The notes under the pieces: generated by a model | What the model saw: the letters and a program-made list of their open reading frames with translations, nothing else | Told to the model about the DNA's origin: nothing | Databases searched by the model: none | Shown: one piece after another, positions 7,014-16,262 of the stretch | How positions within the stretch are numbered: the stretch's first letter is position 1 | Layout of the letters: each line of letters opens with the position of its first letter | Translations under genes and position numbers: made by a program | Source of the DNA: Bacteroidota bacterium | GTDB taxonomy: Bacteria; Bacteroidota; Ignavibacteria; SZUA-365 | Assembly (NCBI GenBank): GCA_003246455.1 | Contig: QKAF01000130.1 | Span: forward strand, 56,641-120,640 | DNA: 64,000 nucleotides | Reading direction: 5' to 3'

Positions 7014-9231
7014 ATTCCGCGATGCGGAATTCCACCCGGCGATTCTGTGCGCGGTGCTCGTCGGAATCATTCGGAACCTCGGGACGGGACTCGCCGTACC
7101 CGATCGATTCGAGTCGAATCTGGTTGATGCCGTTCTGTACAAGATGATTCACCACGGACAGCGCGCGCTTGCGTGAGAGGTCGAGGTTGTACTCGTCCGT
7201 ACCCACGTCGTCGGTGTGCGCCGCGATAACGATGCTGATGGACGGATTTGTCCGAAGGAATCGTGTCAGACGATCGAGCTCGAAGAACGATTCCGGTTTG
7301 AGATCCCATTTGTTGAAGTCGAAAAATATCGTGTTCACGCGCTGAGCAAGAAGGTCTCCCCACTTGTCGCGCTTGCTCGTCATGGCGTCGACGGATTTCA
7401 GACGGAAGTCATGAGTGAACTCACGCATCCCGTCATCGTCGCCATTCCCGTTGCGGTTGCCGCCATTGCCGTCGCCGTTCCCGTTGCGGTTGCCGCCATT
7501 GCCGTCGCCGTTCCCGTTGCGGTTGCCGCCATTGCCGTCGCCGTTCCCGTTGCGGTTGCCGCCGGTGCCGTCGCCGTTCCCGTTGCGGTTGCCGCCATTG
7601 CCGTCGCCGTTCCCGTTGCGGTTGCCGCCATTGCCGTCGCCGTTCCCGTCGCGGTTGCCGCCGGTGCCGTCGCCGTTCCCGTTGCGGTTGCCGCCGGTGC
7701 CGTCGCCGTTTCCATTGCGGTTGCCGCCGGTACCGTCGCCGTTTCCATTGCGGTTGCCGCCATTGCCGTCGCCGTTCCCGTTGCGGTTGCCGCCATTGCC
7801 GTCGCCGTTGCTTCCGTCACCGTTACCTCCCAGACTCGCATCGGCAAGGTCGAACGCTTTCGCATCCGGATAGTAGCCTTCCTTCTCGGCGAATACGCCG
7901 TACTTTTTTCCTTCCGGAACGGTCCCCATGTATTCGCCGGTTTCGGGATCTGGCTGAAGCGTTGCGACGACATCACCGGTTTCCAGGTCCTGTACCTGCA
8001 CAACGACACCCGGGATGGGATTGTCGTCGTCGTCGAGAACCTTGCCTTCGAGGGTCGCGACCTCTGCTTCAGGCCGGACTCCGCGCGGAAGCGTGACCAT
8101 ATAGATGTCGTTTTCGCCGCGCCCGTCGGGCTGATTCGAGGTCGAGAAGAAAGCGTATTTGCCATCGGGTGTGATGCGGTATCCCCAGTCGTCGTCCGAG
8201 CCGTTGATATCCTTGCCGAGGTTGATCGGTTCGCTCCATTCCGTCCACGAATTCGTATTTGAACGCACGGATTTGAACACGTCCATCTTGCCGAGACCCG
8301 GATGGCCGTCGGACGCGAAGTACAGCGTTTTCCCATCGGGATGAAGGAAGGGGGAACGCTCGGCAAACGGGGTATTGATGACCTTTCCGAGATTGACGGG
8401 CGGCTGCCAGTAGGTACCGCGGCGCACGGATACAAAGATATCGGTGTTGCCGGCGATGCTCCCGTGGTAGCGCGTGTTCTTCGGGACGCGGTCTCCGACG
8501 ACGCCGTCACGATCCGACGTGAACAGCACGGCGTAGCCGTCGGCGGTCATGAACGCGTCGGAGTCGTAAAACTTGCTGTTGACCATCGGCGGGAAGTGCA
8601 TGATGTTGGACCAGCCGCGGTCGGTTTTCTCGAAATAGTAGTTGTCGCCGTTGCCCATGTGTCCCGGGAATCCGCCGTAGATCAGGATCTTGGTCCCGTC
8701 AAAGGATATCCCGTTGATCGTCTCATGATCCGGCGTGTTGATGCGATCGCCGAGATTCACTGCGGGCTGCCATGCGCCGTCCTTGAAGTCAGAGACGTAA
8801 ATGTCGAGCTTGCCCTTTCCGCCTTCCTTGTCGCTGGCGAAGTACATGCGCTTGCCGTCGACGGTAACCGACGGCTTGATCTCATCGAACGGCGTATTGA
8901 TGTTGTCGCCCAGATTCTTCAGCTCGACATCGTACGACGGCGCGCGGAGCACCGCGACGATCTGGTCGAAGCGCGTCTCCATTCCAGGGAAGCGGCTTTT
9001 GTACTTTTCGAACACTGCCACGGCCCCTTCCCAGTCCTTCGCATCGATGGCCGGTTTTGCGAGCCGCTGGACGGCCACGAACGCCTCCTCGGTCGGCGCC
9101 CATTTGTCGACGTAGGCCTCGTAGTCTTCGGAATCTTCCATCTTGAAGAGATCCTTCGACAGCGAACAGGCCGAGAACGAGATGGCGGTCAGCAGGAGAA
9201 GCAGAGAAAGGAAAAGGCGATGGTTTTTCAT
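7012..9231 (-). CDS. PorE-like lipoprotein: TPR / PD40 propeller / carboxypeptidase-regulatory / OmpA
   Basis: A lipoprotein signal peptide (lipobox ending FSAC, Cys22) precedes a short TPR-like region and PD40 propeller repeats at about 105-400 (PSVTVDGKRMYFASDKEGG, SPFLHPDGKTLYFASDGHPG). A carboxypeptidase-regulatory-like domain follows (LEGKVLDDDDNPIPGVVVQV), then a Gly/Asn/Asp-rich repeat at about 480-610, then OmpA (FFDFNKWDLKPES, AHTDDVGTDEYNLDLSRKRA, RRVEFRI). This order matches PorE of the type IX secretion system, which links the machinery to peptidoglycan. With several T9SS-tailed proteins nearby, a PorE-type role is a reasonable inference. Other Bacteroidota OmpA/PD40 proteins share the layout, so it is not proven. 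Confidence 0.8.
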   Translation of the reverse strand: MKNHRLFLSLLLLLTAISFSACSLSKDLFKMEDSEDYEAYVDKWAPTEEAFVAVQRLAKPAIDAKDWEGAVAVFEKYKSRFPGMETRFDQIVAVLRAPSYDVELKNLGDNINTPFDEIKPSVTVDGKRMYFASDKEGGKGKLDIYVSDFKDGAWQPAVNLGDRINTPDHETINGISFDGTKILIYGGFPGHMGNGDNYYFEKTDRGWSNIMHFPPMVNSKFYDSDAFMTADGYAVLFTSDRDGVVGDRVPKNTRYHGSIAGNTDIFVSVRRGTYWQPPVNLGKVINTPFAERSPFLHPDGKTLYFASDGHPGLGKMDVFKSVRSNTNSWTEWSEPINLGKDINGSDDDWGYRITPDGKYAFFSTSNQPDGRGENDIYMVTLPRGVRPEAEVATLEGKVLDDDDNPIPGVVVQVQDLETGDVVATLQPDPETGEYMGTVPEGKKYGVFAEKEGYYPDAKAFDLADASLGGNGDGSNGDGNGGNRNGNGDGNGGNRNGNGDGTGGNRNGNGDGTGGNRNGNGDGTGGNRDGNGDGNGGNRNGNGDGNGGNRNGNGDGTGGNRNGNGDGNGGNRNGNGDGNGGNRNGNGDGNGGNRNGNGDDDGMREFTHDFRLKSVDAMTSKRDKWGDLLAQRVNTIFFDFNKWDLKPESFFELDRLTRFLRTNPSISIVIAAHTDDVGTDEYNLDLSRKRALSVVNHLVQNGINQIRLESIGYGESRPEVPNDSDEHRAQNRRVEFRIAE
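7440..7830 (-). repeat. In-frame 33-bp tandem repeat coding NGNGDGNGGNR
   Basis: About eleven copies of a 33-base unit encode an 11-residue Gly/Asn/Asp repeat, with N or T at one position (NGNGDGNGGNR or NGNGDGTGGNR). It sits between the regulatory-like and OmpA domains of the lipoprotein. It is probably a flexible spacer, and the GNGDGNGG pattern could bind Ca2+. Copies are nearly identical at the DNA level, so copy number can change by slippage or recombination without breaking the frame. Confidence 0.92.
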
Positions 9232-9458
9232 CGGGCGGCACTATTGGGAAACATGATTGCAGAGAATCAAAGTTACGCGCAGACAGCAACCCGATGCAAG
9301 GTGGAGAAAAATCCTGCCTCTTTTCATCCCCATGCGAAGGACGTGCAGACAGGCCGGAATGGCATTGCGGAACAGCCTGTATTTTTTTAGCTTTCACCGT
9401 ATGGTCCGATCGCAGCATGAACAGGACCGATCCCCCCATGGACATCCCCGAGATTATC

Positions 9459-12023
9459 ATGAAGTCATTTTTTACGTCGATTATTCTCCTCCTCATAGGC
9501 GCCGTCTCACTCTATGCGCAGGGGAGCGGAACCGAAACCGTCATCTTCAGGCCGATCGATCCGGAGTCCTGCTGTTATGACGTGTTCGTCGAAAACAACA
9601 TCGATCCCGCGGTGGAGGTGAATTCCTTCCGCCTGCGGATAAAGACGCCGGGAGTGACCTTCCAGCATGGCGCCGGCGGTCCCTGGCCGACCATGATCGA
9701 GATGGACACCCTGGTCGAATACGGCGAACAGGGGATCATTCTCCATTCGGGCGAAACGATCGAAGGGTTCGTCGTGTGCCTGGCCTTTCAGCCGGGACAG
9801 CCGCGGCAATGCGAACTCGAATGGACGCTGAGCCTGGACGGGACTCCACAGGGGCAGGGGACGGTCCAGGTCGAATGCCTGATCGTGCAGCGAGTGCCCG
9901 ATTCCCTGAGCATCAAATCGAGTTCCATTCCGAACCAGCCCGACGGCTCCTGCTGCTACGAGGTGACGCTCAGCAACACCCATCTGCCGGCCGGAGGAAC
10001 GAACGGCCTGCGCCTGGTACTCCAGACCCCGGGCGCGTTTTTCGCCGGGGCGCCCACCGGTCCCTGGACCGTTTCGGAATCGACGCCGACCTCCATCGGC
10101 TATTCGACAGCGTCGCCCGTGAATTCGGGAGGGTCGGTCAGCGGATTCCGTTTCTGTGTCGTCACCCCGCCTGTCAGTCAGATCCAGCTGGATTTTCTCT
10201 GCTATACTTCCTTCAACGGGAATCAGATCGGCGAATCGAGTCTTACCGCGACCTGCAAACCCGTGTACATTCCCCGCGACGATACGGCAATGGTGACGAA
10301 ACTGCAGGACTGCAGTTATGACATCGGTTTCATCAACAAGCATGTCCCCCGTTCTACAGTGAACGGCTTCCGCCTGAGCGTTTTCACCCCGGGTGCGAGT
10401 TTTGAGTCCATCACGCCCCCGGCAGGATGGACCATCACCAGCGAAACCGGACTGAATGTGCAGTTCACCAAGACCGGTGCGCCTCTGGCGAACGGAGATT
10501 CGGCGAAGGGCTTTCTCGTCACCTTCAAGCCGGCGAAAACCGGAACGGTTCGCTTCCTGTGGACGACGTTCAACGGAACGACCATTACCACGAAGGACAC
10601 CCTGCAGGTCCAGTGCCAGCCGCCTCCTCCTTCGCTGTGCGACTCGCTGCTGGTGACGCCGCAGGCGACTTCATGCACCTATGATCTCGGATTCTTCAAC
10701 AAGCACGTGCCGCAGTCCGATGTCAACGATTTCCATATCCGACTGCAGAATCCGGGTTCGACCATAAAGGACGTCACGGCGCCCGCGGGCTGGATCATCG
10801 AAAGTCAGACCGCGACCGACATCGTCTTCAAGGACACCGTCGGGGTCATCGCGCCCGGCGAGCAGCAGACCGGCTTCATCATGACGGTTACACGCGGGGA
10901 GTTCGGCGATGCCGTCGTTTTCGAGTGGTGCACCTCCCTCGACGGCGCGATAAACTGCTGCGAGTTCGATTACGTTTCTTGCGTTGCCGAGAAAGAGCGC
11001 TGCGATTCGCTGGCGGTCACCCCGTCGCAGGATTACTGCAGCTATGATTTCAGCCTGACGAATCTCCAGGTCCCCAACAGCGAACTGGATGCCTGGACGC
11101 TGCACCTGGACAATCCCGACGCGGTGCTGCTTTCCGCCGCGGCGCCGGCCGGCTGGAGCGTCGACTCGGCGGACGAGCAGTACATCCGTTTCGTGAAGAA
11201 CAGCGGAACCGTCGCGACAGGGGAAACGGTGGACGGTTTCGTTCTCCATTTCGTGCCGTCAGCGATTTCCACCCAGATACCCTACACCTGGTGCACGGAA
11301 CTTTCCGGGCAGGTGCGCTGCTGCGATACCGCGAGTGTCGCCTGTGAAATCAAGATCGTCCAGTGCGACGTGATCGATGTGGTGACAAGCGTCGAGCGTC
11401 CCTGCTGCTTCGAATTCAACGTCGAGAACGTCCATCTGCCGCGAGGCATGATCAATGGATTCAACGTGGTGATCCTTACCCCGGGAGTCACCGTCTTCAC
11501 CTCCATCATAGACGATCCGGACAGCTGGACCCACAACAGCAACGGTACGCGTGTCAGCTGGCGCCGCACCGACGGTGCGATCGTTCCGGGAGAAGCGCTC
11601 GGTGGGTTCATCGCGTGTTTCGACAATTCGAGCATCGGCAACGCGGATTTCGAGATCGTCACCCAGACGGTCTATAACGGGTTGATTCTCTGTGAGGACA
11701 CGCTGACGATCAAGTGCGACCGCACCCTTTCGGTCGAGCTGCTCTCCGGTGTGCGTCCCGACCGGTACGCCCTGCATCAGAACTACCCGAATCCCTTCAA
11801 TCCTGTCACGACCATCACGTTCGATATTCCCGAACGCAGCGATCTGACGCTGAGTCTGTACGACGCGAACGGGCGGCTGGTGATGGATCTCGGTTCGGGT
11901 ACATATGACGCGGGAAGCTGGCAGATCACACTCGACGCCTCGGGTCTGGCGAGCGGCACCTACCATTATCAGCTTCGCAGCGGCGCGTTCACCGCGACGC
12001 GATCCCTGATTCTGCTGAAGTAG
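9459..12023 (+). CDS. Large secreted protein with six Cys-paired modules and a T9SS sorting domain
   Basis: The start at MKSFFTSIILLLIGAVSLYAQ gives a clean signal peptide; the upstream start at 9294 does not. The mature protein is six related modules of about 120 residues. Each opens with a C-(C/S/T)-Y/F pattern (ESCCYDVFVENN, GSCCYEVTLSNT, QDCSYDIGFINK, TSCTYDLGFFNK, DYCSYDFSLTN, RPCCFEFNVENV), continues with NGFRLxxxTPGxxF and ends with a Cys near C-D-L. The C-terminus (LHQNYPNPFNPVTTITFDIP) is a T9SS type A sorting domain. This is therefore probably a surface or extracellular protein; its function is not recognised. Confidence 0.85.
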   Translation: MKSFFTSIILLLIGAVSLYAQGSGTETVIFRPIDPESCCYDVFVENNIDPAVEVNSFRLRIKTPGVTFQHGAGGPWPTMIEMDTLVEYGEQGIILHSGETIEGFVVCLAFQPGQPRQCELEWTLSLDGTPQGQGTVQVECLIVQRVPDSLSIKSSSIPNQPDGSCCYEVTLSNTHLPAGGTNGLRLVLQTPGAFFAGAPTGPWTVSESTPTSIGYSTASPVNSGGSVSGFRFCVVTPPVSQIQLDFLCYTSFNGNQIGESSLTATCKPVYIPRDDTAMVTKLQDCSYDIGFINKHVPRSTVNGFRLSVFTPGASFESITPPAGWTITSETGLNVQFTKTGAPLANGDSAKGFLVTFKPAKTGTVRFLWTTFNGTTITTKDTLQVQCQPPPPSLCDSLLVTPQATSCTYDLGFFNKHVPQSDVNDFHIRLQNPGSTIKDVTAPAGWIIESQTATDIVFKDTVGVIAPGEQQTGFIMTVTRGEFGDAVVFEWCTSLDGAINCCEFDYVSCVAEKERCDSLAVTPSQDYCSYDFSLTNLQVPNSELDAWTLHLDNPDAVLLSAAAPAGWSVDSADEQYIRFVKNSGTVATGETVDGFVLHFVPSAISTQIPYTWCTELSGQVRCCDTASVACEIKIVQCDVIDVVTSVERPCCFEFNVENVHLPRGMINGFNVVILTPGVTVFTSIIDDPDSWTHNSNGTRVSWRRTDGAIVPGEALGGFIACFDNSSIGNADFEIVTQTVYNGLILCEDTLTIKCDRTLSVELLSGVRPDRYALHQNYPNPFNPVTTITFDIPERSDLTLSLYDANGRLVMDLGSGTYDAGSWQITLDASGLASGTYHYQLRSGAFTATRSLILLK

Positions 12024-12046
12024 CACCGTTGTTCCTCGATTGATAC

Positions 12047-12088
12047 GACGACGCCCCGCCTGCTGAAGACGGGGCGTCGTCATTTTTT
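12047..12088 (+). terminator. Intrinsic terminator after the six-module protein
   Basis: An 11-bp stem (GACGACGCCCC / GGGGCGTCGTC) is followed by A and six T. It separates the T9SS cargo gene from purE. Confidence 0.88.
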
Positions 12089-12183
12089 CCCGGAGCGCGG
12101 AATTATTCTCTCCGGTTGAGGGGTTTCTTTTTCATTGGTATGTTTGTGTAACTCGAATCATCCCGCAATACAGGAGAAAATCA

Positions 12184-12672
12184 ATGGCAGTCGAAAACCC
12201 CAAGGTCATCGTTCTGATGGGAAGCAAGTCTGATTGGGACGTCATGCAGCACACGTCCGATACGCTCGCACGCTTCGGCGTCGTGCATGAATGCCGCGCT
12301 CTGTCGGCCCATCGCACGCCCGCAGCGGTGATGGAGCTGGTTTCCGCGGCGGAATCGAACGGTGTCGAGGTCATCATCGCCGCCGCCGGAGGGGCCGCAC
12401 ATCTGGCAGGCGTCGTCGCGGCGCATACACTTCTGCCGGTGCTGGGCGTTCCCATGGCCAGTGCGCTGAACGGACTCGATTCGCTGCTTTCCACCGTCCA
12501 GATGCCCGCGGGCATTCCTGTGGGTACCCTCGCGATCGGCAAGGCCGGCGCGACGAACGCCGCGCTGCTCGCGGTCGCGATTCTCGCGCGCCAGGAGCCG
12601 GAGCTGCGTGAAAAACTCCAGGCGTTTCGTGACGAACAGACAGAGAAAGTGCTCAGCGTCACGCTCCCCTGA
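12184..12672 (+). CDS. purE: N5-carboxyaminoimidazole ribonucleotide mutase (PurE class I)
   Basis: PurE interconverts N5-CAIR and CAIR in de novo purine synthesis. The 162 residues carry all class I landmarks: the GSKSDW phosphate/substrate loop, SAHRTP with the catalytic His, AAAGGAAHLAGVVAA, LGVPM and STVQMPAGIPVGTLAIGKAGATNAA. AGGAGA lies just before the ATG. The usual partner purK is not next to it; the gene stands alone between two T9SS cargo genes. Confidence 0.97.
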   Translation: MAVENPKVIVLMGSKSDWDVMQHTSDTLARFGVVHECRALSAHRTPAAVMELVSAAESNGVEVIIAAAGGAAHLAGVVAAHTLLPVLGVPMASALNGLDSLLSTVQMPAGIPVGTLAIGKAGATNAALLAVAILARQEPELREKLQAFRDEQTEKVLSVTLP

Positions 12673-12702
12673 CGTTCGCCTGCGCGGGAGATTCCCCTGC
12701 CG

Positions 12703-12894
12703 CTAACGACCGAGTTCCCGCGCCGTCTTCCCGCCGATTCCGTATTCATCCTTCCCCATTTCGGATACTATCACCCTGACCGATTCCGCCGGGACTTCAA
12801 GAGTCCTGGCGACGGTCTCGGTGATGTTCCGTATCAGTTCCGTTTTCAGCCGGGCCGGCCGCCCTTCCAGAATGTGCGCAACGATGATAGGCAT
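12703..12894 (-). CDS. 4-oxalocrotonate tautomerase family protein
   Basis: At 63 residues this has the length of 4-OT tautomerases. It starts MPIIVAHILEGR, so Pro would be the catalytic N-terminus after Met removal, and keeps the family helix LIRNITETVARTLEVPAESVRVIVSEM. These enzymes interconvert keto and enol forms of small acids. The physiological substrate cannot be told from context. It is divergent from the next T9SS cargo gene. Confidence 0.88.
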   Translation of the reverse strand: MPIIVAHILEGRPARLKTELIRNITETVARTLEVPAESVRVIVSEMGKDEYGIGGKTARELGR

Positions 12895-12915
12895 ATGTTC
12901 TCCTGCAAATTGCTG

Positions 12916-12944
12916 TTGAATATACGCAATTTGTGTTGTACAAT
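12916..12944 (+). promoter_or_regulatory. Putative sigma70-like promoter
   Basis: TTGAAT and TACAAT are separated by exactly 17 bases (4/6 and 5/6 matches to the consensus), in an AT-rich gap upstream of the gene at 12991. The predicted transcript start leaves a leader of about 40 bases. Confidence 0.5.
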
Positions 12945-12990
12945 TGAAGTAGAACTTGAAATCCGTTTGCTCACCTTCCGCAAGAATGCC

Positions 12991-15900
12991 ATGAAATTCA
13001 GGTCAATCCTTGCCGCCGTGCTCATCATCTGCTGTGCCGGCGGTGCATTCGCGCAGCCCAAGCTCAGTGTTTCCATCGAGATTCCGCCCGTGACGGTCGA
13101 CAAGGCGACGGAATCGTACGTTCCGATGCCGATCCCGATCCGGGTGACGATATATAATACAGGGACGGCGGTTTCACTGCCGCTGAACGCAAGGATTACC
13201 TTTCCGCCCGATCTCGCGCTGGATCCGTCGGAAATGGATGCAATGATAAAAACCCCCCTCCCCGGGGTGGTGCAGCCGAACGATTCCGCGAAAGTGGAGT
13301 GGCAACTGACGCATCCCGCGTCCTTTTCGATGGTGAATTACCGGATCCGGGTGTGGCTGACGTATACGCCGGTCGATTCCTTCGAAACGCAGAAACTGTT
13401 CCTTCTGCCGGCGATGGATCCCCCGGATTTCAAAATGACCTTCGGACCCGTACCGCATCTGCAGGTACGCAACGATTCTCTGGGCTACGAACAGAATCCA
13501 TTCCCTATCCTGCTGCGGCTGAGCAATCAGGGCGGGACAACGGTCGACAGCGTTTCCGTGCTCGCGACACTTCCCCCCGAATACGTGCTCGATCCTTCCG
13601 CGCAGTCGAATCCGCAGATCTACGGACTGCCGATTCCCCCGCCTCTGGTCGGGAATCCGCGCATCGAAATGACGTGGAACATCCGTTATGTCGGTGCGAC
13701 GCGGAATGCCCGTACCGACACGCTGCGATTCCGGGTGACGGGCAGGGACAGGGCAGGCGGGCTGGTGCAGAAAGACACGCTGCTTCTGATCGACGTGGAC
13801 GGTCTTTCTCCCCGCTACAGCATAAGCTTTCTCGATCCCGGCGCCATGCAGTACGACACGGCGACCATATACAGTCCGCGGCCGTATCCGCTGCAGGCGC
13901 GCATTACGAATCTGAGCGAGCAGTGGATCGACCTGGCCGGGCTCTCTCTATCGATACAGGGAGACGGGGTGAATACCCCGGACGCACTCACGCGCGTGAT
14001 TCCGATGCTGCTCCAGGGCGGGCATCTCGATTTTCAATGGAATTTCACCGCCGAGCGGAGAAGCATCACGCGGCAGATGATCGCGACGATCGAAGTCGCC
14101 GATGCTGACGGTCGGCGGGAATCGGGCGTTCATGCAGTCACGATACCCGGCCAGCCGTACGGCCTGACCGTGGAGGAACTGCAGACCGTCGACACCCTTG
14201 CGGTGAACGCGGAACGAACGGCCTTTCTCAGCAACGCCATTCCGCTGTCCTTCCGTGTCCGCAACGACGCGTGGTACAATACGACAGTGATTTCATCGCG
14301 GGTGCAGTCGCAGGGAGAGGGAATTCTGCCTCCTCCTTTCAAGGACAGACAGCATGCGCTGTTTCTCAAGCCGGCGGATGTGACGCCGGCGATTCCCGAC
14401 ACCTTTTACGTTGAAGGCCGCATCGGGTCGCGTCTCGTTACGTTCCACGTCAACGCGGTCAGCGACCACGGGGATACCGCGCGCGCGTCCCGCCCCGTGT
14501 TCGTTCCGGGCCTGCTTCCCGTGATGCGTCTCACGCACCGCGGGCCCGATCATATCGGCCCCGATCGGCTGGGCGGCTACACGCCGAACCCGCTGTTTCA
14601 TGAGTACGTCCTGCACAACGACGGAAACATCGATTTCCGAATCGATTCGGTGGTGCTTCACTACGAGATGGACGGTATGACCACTCCCGAACCACTGCGC
14701 CGGGACTACGGATGGACACTGCGTCCCGGGGACACGCTGCTGACGCGGTGGAATTTTTCGCTGTTCGTCCGAGATACCGCACGCATCATTTCCATGCGGG
14801 TCACGGCCTATATCTCCGGACAGTTCGAGACCGAGACCGGCAACAGCATGACAGTCGACGCGCTCGTGCCGGTGCTCGACGCCGCGGTGCTCGGACCGGA
14901 TACCCTGGCCTTCGATCCCGGGGCGCTGTACACGCCGAATCCCTTCACAAAAGTATTACGGATCCGCAATACCGGAACCGCGGAACTGCTGCTCGACAGC
15001 GTCGCCCTCGTCAGCAGCGATCCGCTGCTGACGGTACTGGATCCGCTGCGGTGGACCGCGGGACGCATACTCAAGCCTGACAGTGCGCTCGACCTGCAGT
15101 GGAGAATTGAAGCGGCGAAGCATGAAGACGCCACTTTCGCGCCACTGATGTTCGCGGTGCACCACGGAGGCGGAACGCGGACGGACATTACTTCCGGCGT
15201 GTTCATTCCTGCGCTGGTACCGGGTCTCGATGTTCAGATCACCGGCGATTCACGGCTGGTATTCGATCCCGTGACAGTGTACAGCCCGACGCCATTCCTG
15301 AAGACCGTGCGCGTGCGGAACAGCGGAACCGCCGATCTCGAGCTCGATTCCATCGTGGTCTCGTGGTCCGATCCCCTGCTCGCGTCCGTGGAAACTGCGC
15401 GACGCGACTTCGGCCAGCCGATCATCCCCGGCGCAAGCATCGAGGAAGAATGGCATTTCCGGGCGGAGCCCCATGCTTCGGAGGGATATGTCCCCCTGCA
15501 CTTCACCCTGTATCACAGTGGCGGGAAATCCTTCCCGGTGAACACCGATGTGCATATCGCCGGCGAACCCTTCGCATTCCGCATCGCGGACGCGTCGGTG
15601 CCCGATCGTATCGAGCCCCGCAGCGACGGTCAGGGATATGAGAACAATCCCGTCGTGACGCTGCTGACGATTGAAAACGATGCGTGGTTCAATGCAGCGG
15701 CGGGAAATGTCCGCGTGGAACTCAGCGGCGACGGCGTCACGATGCTTTCACCGCAGCCGCGCATCGATAACCTGTCGTTCGGTCCGCACGATCGCAGTGC
15801 GGCGCTTCGCGACTCGTTCTTCGTGCTCCCCGCGAGCTATGACCGAACCGTTCACGTGACCTTCCGTATCGAGAGCGACCGCGGACTGCGGGACAGCAGA

Positions 15901-16230
15901 GAGTTCGACATGTTCGTTCCGCGCATAACGACGAACGCGGCCGAGGGCGTCCCGGCTCTTGCGGACTTCCGACTCCACGGTCTGTATCCGAATCCTCTGC
16001 GTCAGGCCGCGGGACAGTTTCTGCATATCGACGTGGAAGGGCACGGGGTATACCGCGCGGAAGTGTTTGATCGTCTCGGGCGCCGGGTATGGACGGAAGC
16101 CGAGATCAACCTGCAGGGCCGTCGCACGAGCGTCGCGCTGCAGCTGCCCAGGCTGACCGAAGGATTGTATATGGTGAGAATCGCCGGCGGCGGGAAACAG
16201 AAGACGATGCCGTTCGTCATTCTCCGGTGA
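12991..16230 (+). CDS. Large modular secreted protein with T9SS-like C-terminal domain
   Basis: The start at MKFRSILAAVLIICCAGGAFAQ gives a signal peptide; the ORF track's 39 extra residues lie over the promoter. About seven modules of roughly 120-150 residues follow. Many share an opening such as DPGALYTPNPFTKVLRIRN, DPVTVYSPTPFLKTVRVRN or TATIYSPRPYPLQARITN and a D-S-V/I-x-L strand, resembling CARDB/Ig-like surface domains. The end (LHGLYPNPLRQAAGQFLHID ... GLYMVRIAGG) matches a T9SS type A sorting domain. It is probably a surface structural or adhesive protein; no enzyme motif was seen. Confidence 0.82.
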   Translation: MKFRSILAAVLIICCAGGAFAQPKLSVSIEIPPVTVDKATESYVPMPIPIRVTIYNTGTAVSLPLNARITFPPDLALDPSEMDAMIKTPLPGVVQPNDSAKVEWQLTHPASFSMVNYRIRVWLTYTPVDSFETQKLFLLPAMDPPDFKMTFGPVPHLQVRNDSLGYEQNPFPILLRLSNQGGTTVDSVSVLATLPPEYVLDPSAQSNPQIYGLPIPPPLVGNPRIEMTWNIRYVGATRNARTDTLRFRVTGRDRAGGLVQKDTLLLIDVDGLSPRYSISFLDPGAMQYDTATIYSPRPYPLQARITNLSEQWIDLAGLSLSIQGDGVNTPDALTRVIPMLLQGGHLDFQWNFTAERRSITRQMIATIEVADADGRRESGVHAVTIPGQPYGLTVEELQTVDTLAVNAERTAFLSNAIPLSFRVRNDAWYNTTVISSRVQSQGEGILPPPFKDRQHALFLKPADVTPAIPDTFYVEGRIGSRLVTFHVNAVSDHGDTARASRPVFVPGLLPVMRLTHRGPDHIGPDRLGGYTPNPLFHEYVLHNDGNIDFRIDSVVLHYEMDGMTTPEPLRRDYGWTLRPGDTLLTRWNFSLFVRDTARIISMRVTAYISGQFETETGNSMTVDALVPVLDAAVLGPDTLAFDPGALYTPNPFTKVLRIRNTGTAELLLDSVALVSSDPLLTVLDPLRWTAGRILKPDSALDLQWRIEAAKHEDATFAPLMFAVHHGGGTRTDITSGVFIPALVPGLDVQITGDSRLVFDPVTVYSPTPFLKTVRVRNSGTADLELDSIVVSWSDPLLASVETARRDFGQPIIPGASIEEEWHFRAEPHASEGYVPLHFTLYHSGGKSFPVNTDVHIAGEPFAFRIADASVPDRIEPRSDGQGYENNPVVTLLTIENDAWFNAAAGNVRVELSGDGVTMLSPQPRIDNLSFGPHDRSAALRDSFFVLPASYDRTVHVTFRIESDRGLRDSREFDMFVPRITTNAAEGVPALADFRLHGLYPNPLRQAAGQFLHIDVEGHGVYRAEVFDRLGRRVWTEAEINLQGRRTSVALQLPRLTEGLYMVRIAGGGKQKTMPFVILR

Positions 16231-16262
16231 TGTGAACACCGCCTTGAATCGAGACCGCGGTA

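Noticed and set aside
7216-8262. 348-residue + strand ORF rich in AVAVPVAVAAI
   Set aside because: Antisense reading of the 33-bp repeat in the PorE-like gene.
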